10,460 nucleotides of DNA, from assembly GCA_023429275.1 (NCBI GenBank), contig JAEYWB010000256.1, positions 1 through 10,460 of the forward strand, given 5' to 3'. Each line of letters starts with the position of its first letter. Position 1 is the first letter of the stretch. Below are positions 1 through 6,714 of this stretch, piece after piece. The notes beneath the pieces were generated by a model. It saw nothing but the letters and a program-made list of their open reading frames with translations. It did no database searches and had not been told where the DNA came from. This stretch comes from Planctomycetota bacterium. GTDB taxonomy: Bacteria; Planctomycetota; Planctomycetia; Planctomycetales; Planctomycetaceae. The position numbers and the translations under genes were made by a program.

Positions 1-260
1 CCCTCCGCCCGTTCAGCGGAGTGACGAGGTCGCGGAGCCCGCGACGCGGGACCGCCGGCGGAAGTCGCGTCTCGGCGTTTCCCATGACGGCCGGGGGGGG
101 ATCGTCACACGGCCGGCCCGGTCGCGGTTTCCTGTTGGATCGCCAGTCGGACGGATCACCACTCGAGGAGAATTGAGCCGCGCGATCGCCAGGGTCCGGC
201 TATTCCGGGACTGCCGTGCATCACACGGCCCGGGAGACCCACAAAGCCGTCGGCGCAAAA
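1..260. other. Left-edge stretch with no supportable gene
   Basis: I see no credible gene here. Frame 1 reads seven codons (PSARSAE) and then TGA at 22-24, so this could be the extreme 3' end of a rightward gene lying outside the window, but seven codons cannot establish that. A GC-rich palindrome, CCCGCGACGCGGG (38-50), sits 14 nt beyond that stop and has no T-run. The 10-mer TCACACGGCC occurs twice (105-114 and 221-230). A TTG at 173 has a good GAGGAG upstream, but its 63-codon frame runs straight through the terminator at 261-296 and has no recognisable composition, so I do not call it. Confidence 0.3.
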
Positions 261-296
261 CAAAAGCCTCCCTCTGCGGTGCAAAGGGAGGCTTTG
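261..296 (-). terminator. Intrinsic terminator of the thioredoxin-like gene
   Basis: A perfect 11-bp inverted repeat, AAAGCCTCCCT (263-273) against AGGGAGGCTTT (285-295), encloses an 11-nt loop. Read leftward, the stem is followed by TTTTGTTTTG, a proper T-rich tract. The hairpin therefore terminates minus-strand transcription and lies about 75 nt beyond the stop of the gene at 372-923. On the plus strand the tail (TTTGTTCGATTT) is poorer, so any bidirectional activity would be weaker. Confidence 0.88.
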
Positions 297-309
297 TTCG
301 ATTTCAATC

Positions 310-350
310 TCAGGCCCGACTGCAGAGGGGAGGACGATCCTCACGCCTGA
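310..350 (-). other. Nested hairpin in the 3' untranslated region
   Basis: Between the stop codon at 372 and the terminator lie two nested perfect inverted repeats: TCAGGC (310-315) with GCCTGA (345-350), and inside it GAGGA (330-334) with TCCTC (338-342) around a 3-nt loop. In the leftward transcript this could fold into a stem-loop ahead of the terminator, possibly protecting the 3' end. Stems this short arise by chance in GC-rich DNA, so the call is weak. Confidence 0.25.
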
Positions 351-371
351 AGTTTGTCGCCTGATGCCCGA

Positions 372-923
372 TCAGTTCAGGATCGTGCTGGTTTCCTTGA
401 CGAGCTTGGTCACGGTGTCCTTGTCGAGCTTGCCAGCCTTGTAGGTCTCGTTGATCTTGAGCTCGCCCTTGACCCACATCATGACGGTGACGTCAGCGTC
501 CTTGGCGATCTTGTAGCCTTCCGGGCCCGACTGGCCGTCGAAGGTCGTCAGCGGCGTGTGCTTGACGCCAGCGGTGTCAGCGGCCTTCTTCAGCGATTCA
601 GCCGACTTCTCCGGGTTGTCCGAGAGGAGAACCACGAAAGCGGCCATGTCCTTGTCCTGGTTCTTGCCGACGACGCCGTCGACTTCCTTGACCAGCGAGG
701 TGACCTGGTCGTCGACATTTCGCGAGAAGATCGTCACGACCGGGCGGTTGCCGTACTTACAACGGTAGCAAAGCTTCTTACCGGCTTCCGGACCCGTCAC
801 GTCGGTGACGTAGAACGCGCCGACCTTCGAGCCGACTTCGAGGCATTCCGACTTGTCCGCCGCCTGAGCAAAGAGCGACACGGACAGGAAGGCCGCGGCG
901 GCCACTGCAATCAACTTCTTCAT
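372..923 (-). CDS. Secreted thioredoxin-fold protein with an N-terminal CxxC
   Basis: The 183-residue protein starts at the ATG at 923-921, preceded by GGGAG about 8 nt upstream. An in-frame extension upstream lacks a signal peptide and a ribosome site. Residues 1-22 (MKKLIAVAAAAFLSVSLFAQAA) form a classical signal peptide with an AQAA-D cleavage site, so the product is exported. The mature part alternates strands and helices as in thioredoxin or peroxiredoxin domains: RPVVTIFSR (60-68), a helix with VTSLVKEVDG, AAFVVLLSDN, a helix with SAESLKKAAD, and the hairpin DVTVMMWVKGEL. A CYRC motif (residues 52-55) lies just before the first core strand rather than after it, where catalytic thioredoxin cysteines sit. 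A third cysteine is C27. A redox or metal-binding role outside the cytoplasm is inferred, and the substrate is unknown. The gene is monocistronic, with its own terminator at 261-296. I recall similar short secreted proteins from planctomycetes but cannot name a characterised member. Confidence 0.85.
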   Translation of the reverse strand: MKKLIAVAAAAFLSVSLFAQAADKSECLEVGSKVGAFYVTDVTGPEAGKKLCYRCKYGNRPVVTIFSRNVDDQVTSLVKEVDGVVGKNQDKDMAAFVVLLSDNPEKSAESLKKAADTAGVKHTPLTTFDGQSGPEGYKIAKDADVTVMMWVKGELKINETYKAGKLDKDTVTKLVKETSTILN

Positions 924-1058
924 TCCATTGTCTCCCGAGAAAAACGTGAGGATATGCCTGGACTCCGCCGTCGCAGGTCTCCGTTGCATCGGAGGATGTT
1001 AGTGGATCACCCGCCGACTGACGAGTGAACCGACACAGGTTTCACGTACTCTTGAACT

Positions 1059-1088
1059 TATGCACGATGCATATCTGCACGATGCATA
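1059..1088. promoter_or_regulatory. Tandem 15-bp palindromic repeats, candidate operator
   Basis: The 13-mer TGCACGATGCATA occurs at 1061-1073 and again at 1076-1088. With its flanks the first copy is a perfect inverted repeat, TATGCA-CGA-TGCATA (1059-1073). The second, TCTGCACGATGCATA (1074-1088), differs at one base and abuts it exactly, so two 15-bp dyads sit head to tail. They lie about 136-165 bp upstream of the thioredoxin-like start codon (minus strand) and about 455 bp upstream of the large rightward gene. Adjacent dyads of this size suit cooperative binding by dimeric regulators. No regulator is identified, and I found no convincing -35/-10 pair beside them. Confidence 0.45.
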
Positions 1089-1233
1089 CCGCGGGTCACC
1101 AAAACCCGAACACCTCAGAATCGCAACGTCTGGGAGGGGATCATGGCGTCGGTGCCCGTGGCGTTCTGTCAATTGGATCACAATCGAAGGTAATTTCGAC
1201 AACACTCCGCGCGGAGCGGGACAGGTCGGGCGG

Positions 1234-1338
1234 GGGTGAGAGGTGAGAGACGAGAGGTTAGAGAAATGGCGTGAAGCCACCCGAGGATCTGCCTGCCTCT
1301 CTAACCTCTCACCTCTAACCTCTAACCTCTCGTCTCTT
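1234..1338. repeat. Inverted array of degenerate 7-nt repeats
   Basis: The right arm (1301-1335) divides exactly into heptads: CTAACCT, CTCACCT, CTAACCT, CTAACCT, CTCGTCT. The left arm (about 1234-1264) carries the same heptads in reverse orientation, as GGTGAGA and GGTTAGA-type units. Within the arms is a perfect 18-bp inverted repeat, CTCTAACCTCTCGTCTCT (1320-1337) against its complement at 1246-1263, separated by 56 nt. The short core between the arms has ATG GCG TGA directly after the left array and no substantial ORF. It resembles a short palindromic mobile element or the remnant of a gene cassette flanked by heptad arrays. From memory, comparable arrays flank small four-helix-bundle (23S rRNA IVP-type) genes in planctomycetes; I could not check this. 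Confidence 0.7.
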
Positions 1339-1451
1339 CCCCCTTCGATCCCGCCCGCAGGGTCCCGCGCCGCTTCCGAAACGTCATGTCCCGCAAGAGA
1401 ATGTGATAAACCGCGGCCGCCGTCCGTCGGGAACGCTTTACCTCACTCCCA

Positions 1452-1522
1452 CGCCTCCACCACAATAGACATCCTGTCCCTCGCCGGTGATCCCGCCGCT
1501 GGCGCGCGGACCTGTGGAGGCG
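1452..1522 (+). promoter_or_regulatory. Leader stem pairing a GGAGG tract before the large gene
   Basis: CGCCTCCAC (1452-1460) is perfectly complementary to GTGGAGGCG (1514-1522) across a 53-nt gap. The right arm contains GGAGG (1516-1520), the best ribosome-site-like sequence before the large gene, but it lies 23 nt from the ATG at 1544, too far for normal use. A leader stem that hides a purine tract could influence translation. A 9-bp repeat alone is weak evidence. Confidence 0.2.
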
Positions 1523-1543
1523 GGACAAAGAAGCCGGTGAGAG

Positions 1544-4500
1544 ATGGCAGCACGGAAGTCTCCAGGGTTGGACAACCTGACAACGGACGATCTGGCGACA
1601 GTTCGTGAGCTGCTGGGGCATCTCAATTTCTCGGGCGGGAAACGGGATCAGGCGTTTCTCAAACGCCTGAACTGGCTCTGGGAGCGCCTGCCCGAAGACC
1701 GCCCGGTCGAAGCCCTTCGGACGTTCCTGCAGGCCCAGCTGACGAACCTGCAGGGGACCTCCCCCGCGTTCCAGGATGTCTCGCAGGCCGCGGCGGTCGT
1801 CGATCTGACGCTGCGGTCGCTGCTCGAGGCGTATCGAAACCATCACGCCGACCTCCTGTTCCATCTGACGCCGGCCGACTTCGAACAGCCGTTCCTGATC
1901 GGCTGCTTCTTCGAGGCGGTGTTGCAGCAGGGGGGGCCCTGGGACGACGCTGCGCGGATCATTTCCGGGGCTCTGCAACAGGTCAACGACTTCGTCGGAT
2001 ACCGGCCCGTCGCCGTCCTCGAGAACGGCCGGAAGATGGATGTGTACGAGCACGAGCGTTTTCGCCCTCTGCCGATCGTCATCGACGGGGCAGGAGTCGC
2101 CGTCGGCCGCTACCGCGAACTGATCCAGCACACCCTCGACTTCCTCAAGGACGCACCGACCGACCTGCTGGAGGACGCGTACTTCCGTCTGCCGCAGATG
2201 GAGGAGCTCGCGATCGATGTCCGGGCTCACGATCACCTTCATCCGGTGAACAAGCGCACGAACTACATGTTCGGCGAATGGGACCCGCACCAGATCGACA
2301 ACCGCGGACGCTACAAGCGGTTCATCCTGCGCAAGGTCATCCTCGACGCCCTCCTGATCTGGGTCGACGACCCGAAGATCAAGACCTCGCGCGAGGAGCG
2401 TCTGTTCGACGCCGCCGCCGCCCTGTGCGGTACGATGCTCATGGCCTCGTCGATCAGCGGGGAAGGTCCGAACACCCACGATTCGAACACGTCGCTCACT
2501 TCGCTGCTGCCGGTCGTCGCCCGGCGGCGGGACGCGTTTTACGCCCGCCTCATGCAGCAGGTGACCGGGAACCGTCTGAAGCGGCTCCGCAAGGAGGAAG
2601 AACGGACGCAGCAGCCGTTCGGCCACGTCCGGCAGTACCTCAACATGCACCTCGCGGGTTACGGGGCCCGCCAGATCCAGCACCGCGAGATCGCCTACCT
2701 CGACGCCCGGCTCGGCTACCCCGAGGCGAGCGTCAAGCAGGCCGAGGCGATCCCCGCGCCGTCGATCCGCTTCGAGTGCGAGATCCAGTCCCGGATCACG
2801 ACCGCTCAGCTGCTGCTCTCCCGCGGCGATCTCGAGAAGGCGGCGCCGCTCGTCCTCGAGATGGAAGGCCTCATCCACCGCGGGATCGAGTGCGGAGCCC
2901 TGGTCGACCCGTGGAACATCCTCGGTTTCCAGGGACAGTTCCCGCTCTTTCACACGCGGGAAGACGTCATCCCCGATAACCGGGTCGAGACGCTGCTCGA
3001 GCTCCTCGAAGGGGTATTCAACGTCCTGGCCCGCGCGGTCGGTGAAGCGGCCGCACAGGGGAACGGAGCGCTCCGCGAGCAGCTTTCCGCGGCCTTCCGG
3101 CACCTCACCGACTGGTGGGACCAGTTCGCCAGCTACGTCATCGAGGATCTCCCCCAGGTGCATGGGCACGAGAGCTGGGAGTCCGCCAACCGCGTGGCGG
3201 AAGTTCTCAAGGAATGGCGCGAAGCGGGTGAAGCGGCCGGAGACATCGGTTTCTGGCGTGACAAGCTCGAGCAGTTTTCGTCCGCCCAGTCGTACGCGCT
3301 GGTGGTCGACGCTCTCCTCGCGAAGAACGATCACATCGCCTCGATGGCCCTGCTGATGCAGTGGCTCGGCCAGATCGAGCAGGCGGGGGTCGAATCGACC
3401 CGGCACTCGATCTATTCGTCGCTCATCCGCTGGATGAAGACCGTCATGGCGCGCGACCCGGCGTCATTCGGAACCCAGGGACGGCCGGCCCTGCTTCGGC
3501 GGCTGTTCGCATTCATTGAGTCCAACGCCGAAGAGTACTGGTCGGTCCCGCGGATGGAGCGGGCCGTCCAGAAGGCCCAGGACAAGAACCGTCCCCAGAC
3601 TCGCCCGCCCCCCGAAACCCCGCCTCCCCCCGAAGAAGATGATGAAGACAAAGTCTTCGGCGCGGCGTACGACAACGTCACCTTCCGCGACAGTGCCGAC
3701 GACGGCAACTGGGGGGACACGCTCGAGAACGACTTCGGATTCCGCAACACCGAGTTCGAGCTCATCAACCGCGAGATGGAGCCGCGGCTGAAGTTCCTGA
3801 ACGCTGTCGCCCAGCTCTGGCAGATGGCCGCCGTTTCGCTGATTGCCGACGCCCATCAGGCGAACGAGGAAGATCTTCAGTTCGACGAGCCGACGCTCAC
3901 CGCGATCCGCGAGTGGCACACGCAGACCCAACGATGGCAGATCGATCTCGCCGAGCTCATGGAAGGGGTCTGGGACCACGAGGTCGCCGCCCCCTCGGGA
4001 GAGCACGACGCGAACGTCGAATATGACATCCAGCTCCAGGTCAAGTTCTACCTGCTCCACCAGATCATCGCGACGCTCATCTGCCTGCGGAACGGCGAGC
4101 GGCTGCTCGCCGGCTGCCTGCCGCAGAAGGCCGATGCCCCGGCGCGGCCGGACCAGATCCTGTCGGACACCTACCGGGCGATCATCCGCCGCGACCCGGT
4201 CACCGTCCGCCGGCTCCTCCCCGCGACGCTGACGTGGCTCGAGAAGCATCCGCTCCTGTACGTGCCGTTCGAGAACAGCGGGGAACCTTCGCCGATCCTC
4301 GAAGCCCAGGCGATGCAGTCGGTCGTCCGGTTCTTCCTTCGCGAGCTGCCGCGGCTGGGCCTGCTGCGGGAGACGTACCATGTGCTGCACACCGCCTACC
4401 GCATGGAGCGGAAGTGGCGGCCGCAGGGGCAGGCGATTACCGAGTTCGACCGACTGTTCGACATCGCCCTCCGCAACTGCCTCTCGGGAGCGATCCAGTC

Positions 4501-5632
4501 GGTCGACGGCTGGTCAGCCCTCCCGAAGACAGAAGCCGGGACGGCCGAGCATCGGGCGCCGGTCGACGAGCTGATCGACGCTGTCGGTGAGATCGTCGAG
4601 CCGTTCCAGCAGCTCTGGATGGAGCACAGCCGCACGATGCGGATCTCCGCCGTCGACGGCCTGCGGAACGAGGACGACTGGGAAGAACTCGCCTCGTTCA
4701 TCCAGAACTACGGCGGGGACCTGTTCCACGCCAGCCAGCTGACGCTCGGCAATGTCCGGGCAATCCTCCACAACGGGATCGACTGGTATCTCGACTATCT
4801 TGAAGAGGAGCAGGACCCGCTCAAGCCGATGCGGCTGCTTGAAGACCTCGACTCCGGCTCGCTCGACCGTTCGGACGCCGAGTGGTGCCTCGAGCAGATC
4901 TACGGGATCGTCGTCGACAAGTTCGACCGGTTCCTCGAATACAACACGACCACCACGCAGTCCGACTACGGGGAGATGTTCTACTGCCTCCTCGAGTTCC
5001 TGCGGGTCGAGGCCCGCTACGACCGCGACTCGTGGAACATGCAGCCGGTGACGCTCGTCCACGAGATGCTCGCCCGCCTCGGCCACAGCGAAGCGGCGGA
5101 GCTGTGGGAATCGACCTACGAGACGCAGACGCGCGATCTCGCCGATCAGCATCTCAAGGAGATGCGGGACCTGCAGACCCGCTACGGCATGCGGATGCCG
5201 ACGATCGCCGACCATCTCAACCAGCGGTTCATCAAGCCCCTCGCGGTCAACCGGATGCTCGCCCTGGTCGAGCAATCGGCCAAGGATGCCCGGACCGGCG
5301 AGCCGCACTCGGCGGCATTCGCGAAACTGACGGAAGAGGTCGACGAGTATCTGGCGGATTCGTGGGGCTCCGGGGTCGACATCCCGGCCTGGCTCCGGTC
5401 CCTCGAGAAGGAAGTCCACGAGCAGACCGACTTCGACGACGGCGGCCGCCCCGGCACCGACGCAGAACTCGACATGCCGCAGCGTCTCCTCCCGCCGGAG
5501 GAGTTCAAAACCCAGCTTCGCGACTGGGAGGTCCCCGTCATTCGAGGGACCGAGCGAAAGCCCGAACGGCGAGGCCGCAAGGGACGAACGCAGCGTGGCC
5601 GGCATCGCCGCAAGCCGCCGGAACAGACGTAG
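1544..5632 (+). CDS. Large uncharacterised alpha-helical protein, 1362 aa
   Basis: I do not recognise a named family. The ATG at 1544 is the first possible start, because an in-frame TGA lies at 1538-1540. Its ribosome site (GGTGAG, 3 nt away) is poor. There is no signal peptide or membrane segment, so the product is probably cytoplasmic. The sequence reads as almost continuous amphipathic helices, with stretches resembling tetratricopeptide-like packing (for example around residues 376-450). Near residues 683-706 is a proline-rich then acidic linker (RPPPETPPPPEEDDEDKVFG) that divides the protein into two roughly equal halves. The last 27 residues or so are strongly basic (RKPERRGRKGRTQRGRHRR), which could bind nucleic acid or act as a docking tail. 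I see no nuclease, ATPase, protease or kinase motif. High GC at third positions throughout and long open shadow frames on the other strand are consistent with a genuinely translated gene. It appears to be transcribed alone and may be planctomycete-specific; a scaffold role is only a guess. Confidence 0.88.
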   Translation: MAARKSPGLDNLTTDDLATVRELLGHLNFSGGKRDQAFLKRLNWLWERLPEDRPVEALRTFLQAQLTNLQGTSPAFQDVSQAAAVVDLTLRSLLEAYRNHHADLLFHLTPADFEQPFLIGCFFEAVLQQGGPWDDAARIISGALQQVNDFVGYRPVAVLENGRKMDVYEHERFRPLPIVIDGAGVAVGRYRELIQHTLDFLKDAPTDLLEDAYFRLPQMEELAIDVRAHDHLHPVNKRTNYMFGEWDPHQIDNRGRYKRFILRKVILDALLIWVDDPKIKTSREERLFDAAAALCGTMLMASSISGEGPNTHDSNTSLTSLLPVVARRRDAFYARLMQQVTGNRLKRLRKEEERTQQPFGHVRQYLNMHLAGYGARQIQHREIAYLDARLGYPEASVKQAEAIPAPSIRFECEIQSRITTAQLLLSRGDLEKAAPLVLEMEGLIHRGIECGALVDPWNILGFQGQFPLFHTREDVIPDNRVETLLELLEGVFNVLARAVGEAAAQGNGALREQLSAAFRHLTDWWDQFASYVIEDLPQVHGHESWESANRVAEVLKEWREAGEAAGDIGFWRDKLEQFSSAQSYALVVDALLAKNDHIASMALLMQWLGQIEQAGVESTRHSIYSSLIRWMKTVMARDPASFGTQGRPALLRRLFAFIESNAEEYWSVPRMERAVQKAQDKNRPQTRPPPETPPPPEEDDEDKVFGAAYDNVTFRDSADDGNWGDTLENDFGFRNTEFELINREMEPRLKFLNAVAQLWQMAAVSLIADAHQANEEDLQFDEPTLTAIREWHTQTQRWQIDLAELMEGVWDHEVAAPSGEHDANVEYDIQLQVKFYLLHQIIATLICLRNGERLLAGCLPQKADAPARPDQILSDTYRAIIRRDPVTVRRLLPATLTWLEKHPLLYVPFENSGEPSPILEAQAMQSVVRFFLRELPRLGLLRETYHVLHTAYRMERKWRPQGQAITEFDRLFDIALRNCLSGAIQSVDGWSALPKTEAGTAEHRAPVDELIDAVGEIVEPFQQLWMEHSRTMRISAVDGLRNEDDWEELASFIQNYGGDLFHASQLTLGNVRAILHNGIDWYLDYLEEEQDPLKPMRLLEDLDSGSLDRSDAEWCLEQIYGIVVDKFDRFLEYNTTTTQSDYGEMFYCLLEFLRVEARYDRDSWNMQPVTLVHEMLARLGHSEAAELWESTYETQTRDLADQHLKEMRDLQTRYGMRMPTIADHLNQRFIKPLAVNRMLALVEQSAKDARTGEPHSAAFAKLTEEVDEYLADSWGSGVDIPAWLRSLEKEVHEQTDFDDGGRPGTDAELDMPQRLLPPEEFKTQLRDWEVPVIRGTERKPERRGRKGRTQRGRHRRKPPEQT

Positions 5633-5852
5633 GCCCGGTTCTGGCCGACGAACGTCACTCCGCCTCGATTCCAATCCTCCGCCTGATTGAGGGAGACCCC
5701 ACGAACCCAGCCTGCCGCAGGAAACGGGCTTGACCGGATGAAGTCAGTCCACCTGATGAATGTCCTGGTCAGTTCGCCTTCGACCGGGGCGAGCTTCGCG
5801 GCGGGTGCCTCGGGTTCCGGCTCGACAGGAATGGGTGAATGGCGTCGACACC
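5633..5852. other. Intergenic stretch, no gene seen
   Basis: Together with the repeat element that follows, this makes a 393-base gap between two convergent genes. No reading frame here has a ribosome site or recognisable composition. I see no U-tailed hairpin that would end the large gene, so its terminator is either factor-dependent or is supplied by the palindromic element at 5853-5969. Confidence 0.4.
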
Positions 5853-5969
5853 CCCTGGTGTTTTGACACAGCCAGGATTTGGGGTTCGTGAGATTAGCCG
5901 GAACGCGCGAGCGTCCGGTTCGAACCGGGGGCTAGCGCCCGCCGGCTCATGGACGCAACCCAAAATCCT
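5853..5969. repeat. Branched palindromic intergenic repeat element
   Basis: An outer inverted repeat, AGGATTTGGGGTT (5874-5886) against AACCCAAAATCCT (5957-5969), pairs at 12 of 13 positions. Inside it AGCCGG (5896-5901) pairs with CCGGCT (5942-5947). The interior holds three small dyads in series: ACGC-GCGA-GCGT (5903-5914), a perfect 14-bp palindrome CCGGTTCGAACCGG (5915-5928), and GGGGGCTAGCGCCC (5927-5940). The whole can be drawn as a closed stem with three arms. A further hairpin (CCTGG 5854-5858 with CCAGG 5872-5876, plus GTGT-TTTG-ACAC inside it) precedes it. From memory, related GCTAGCGCC / AGCCGG motifs recur in planctomycete intergenic DNA, suggesting a REP-like family. It may also insulate the two convergent genes. 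Confidence 0.7.
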
Positions 5970-6025
5970 TCGTGCGACAAAGCACTAGCACTCGCAGGCG
6001 TGCTGCTGCGATGGAAGCGGTCGTC

Positions 6026-6280
6026 TCACTCGCCAACTGGCGATTCGCTCTCCCCCTTCTCCGAATCGTGAACCTGGATCGCCTCGCCGCCGATCTCGAC
6101 GACATCGCCATGAACCAGCTTTCGCCGCCGGCGCGTTTCCACCTGTCCGTTGACCTTCACGTTGCCTCCCTGAATGAGGAACTTGGCCTGTCCTCCGCTT
6201 TCGGCCAGGGAAGCGAGCTTCAGGAACTGGTCCAGTCGGAGGGTATCCTCTTCGCCGGAGGGGGGCGTCTCGTCTGACAT
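6026..6280 (-). CDS. Small S4-domain RNA-binding protein (YaaA/YbcJ-like)
   Basis: The 84-residue protein starts at the ATG at 6280-6278, with AGGAG five bases upstream. A long in-frame extension to 6760 has no such site, an S4-unlike composition, and would overlap the divergent regulator. Residues about 13-70 form one S4 domain: LRLDQFLKLASLAESGGQAK, then the hallmark GGNVKVNGQVETRRRRKLVHGDVV, in which the arginine-rich loop and the GD turn bind structured RNA. The length matches the stand-alone S4 family (YaaA in Bacillus, YbcJ in E. coli), members of which are associated with ribosome assembly or rRNA binding. The N-terminus (MSDETPPSGEED) and C-terminus (DSEKGESESPVGE) are acidic tails. 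It is convergent with the large gene and divergent from the GntR gene. Its leader runs back to the twin palindromes, so it might share their control. Its precise RNA target cannot be inferred. Confidence 0.9.
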   Translation of the reverse strand: MSDETPPSGEEDTLRLDQFLKLASLAESGGQAKFLIQGGNVKVNGQVETRRRRKLVHGDVVEIGGEAIQVHDSEKGESESPVGE

Positions 6281-6478
6281 GGGGACTCCTGAATTGATGC
6301 CAGCGGCGTCACGGATCGTCTTCGCCGTATCGTAGCGACCGCCGGCGCCGACAGGGCGATTCCACGCTCGAGCGTCTTTCGGATTTCGGTCCGGCGAAGC
6401 TGTTTCGACGTCGAGTTTCGTGCTTCGGATCTTGAAGAGACGAATCCACCGACTCTTAAGGCCAAGACGCCTTGGGGA

Positions 6479-6514
6479 ACTGGATATCCAGTATTCCTTG
6501 ACTGGATATCCAGT
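6479..6514. promoter_or_regulatory. Twin 14-bp palindromes, probable GntR operator
   Basis: ACTGGATATCCAGT occurs twice, perfectly, at 6479-6492 and 6501-6514. The centres are 22 bp apart, about two helical turns, so both face the same side of the DNA. Each copy is fully self-complementary. The core resembles the TGG-TA-CCA type dyads bound by FadR-subfamily GntR proteins, and a gene for such a protein starts 232 bp downstream. The second copy overlaps the -35 box and spacer of the promoter candidate, which would suit repression. Binding by this particular regulator is inferred. Confidence 0.72.
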
Positions 6515-6527
6515 TTGCGCGAAGAAT
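6498..6527 (+). promoter_or_regulatory. Candidate promoter of the GntR cassette
   Basis: TTGACT (6498-6503) matches the sigma-70 -35 box at five of six positions. After an 18-bp spacer, AAGAAT (6522-6527) matches the -10 box at four. Transcription would start near 6534, leaving a leader of roughly 210 nt before the GntR start. The spacer is almost filled by the second palindrome, so a bound dimer would block polymerase. Confidence 0.45.
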
Positions 6528-6577
6528 GGTGAGCCGTTGGGCATCCTTGCCGCGAGAGCAGTCAGTCGCCGGAATCG

Positions 6578-6714
6578 GGAGGTCTCGACACCGGCGCGAT
6601 TCAACGCAGGAACACCGGAGTGCCGAGAGAGAGTTTTCAAGGCGAGACCTCCTGAGAAGGGTCGCCGCCGCACAAAAGGCCCGGCCACGGTCCGCAAGTT
6701 GCTTGACGCGTCAA
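6578..6714 (+). promoter_or_regulatory. Structured leader and second palindrome ahead of GntR gene
   Basis: GGAGGTCTCG (6578-6587) and CGAGACCTCC (6643-6652) form a perfect 10-bp inverted repeat across 55 nt, which could fold in the leader RNA. Downstream, TTGACGCGTCAA (6703-6714) is a perfect 12-bp palindrome, 32 nt before the ATG. It also contains a TTGACG -35-like box, but no -10 lies at the right distance. I recognise no riboswitch class here. Confidence 0.3.

Larger units (their letters stand above)
924..1543. other. Divergent intergenic region with repeats
   Basis: These 620 bases separate the leftward thioredoxin-like gene from the large rightward gene. They contain the tandem dyads at 1059-1088 and the heptad array at 1234-1338. 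They also hold a 12-bp palindrome CTCCGCGCGGAG (1205-1216), an imperfect dyad TCGAA-N6-TTCGA (1184-1199), and a leader inverted repeat at 1452-1522. Short frames through the region (for example 1025-1246) merely translate the repeats and lack homology that I can recognise. I could not place a convincing promoter for either flanking gene. Confidence 0.5.

Noticed and set aside
173..364. 63-codon frame from TTG with a GAGGAG site
   Set aside because: The ribosome site is good, but the frame crosses the intrinsic terminator and overlaps the 3' region of the opposite gene. The peptide is Arg/Ser-rich with no recognisable features.
354..1028. 224-codon plus-strand frame opposite the thioredoxin-like gene
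   Set aside because: It is antisense to a gene with a signal peptide, ribosome site and terminator. Its product is of shadow composition (repeated Val/Asp/Leu/Arg) and its start lies beside the other gene's stop.
1301..1335. CRISPR-like or telomere-like repeat array
   Set aside because: The units are 7 nt and degenerate with no spacers, and the inverted left arm excludes a CRISPR. There is no cas gene nearby.
1322..3406. 694-codon open frame on the minus strand inside the large gene
   Set aside because: It is a shadow caused by high GC at third positions of the plus-strand gene. Its translation is Arg/Val/Leu/Glu-rich without a fold signature or a credible start. The minus frames at 3464-4390 and 4514-5674 are rejected for the same reason.
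5854..5876. Hairpin as intrinsic terminator of the large gene
   Set aside because: The stem is interrupted and no T-run follows on the plus strand. It reads better as part of the repeat element.
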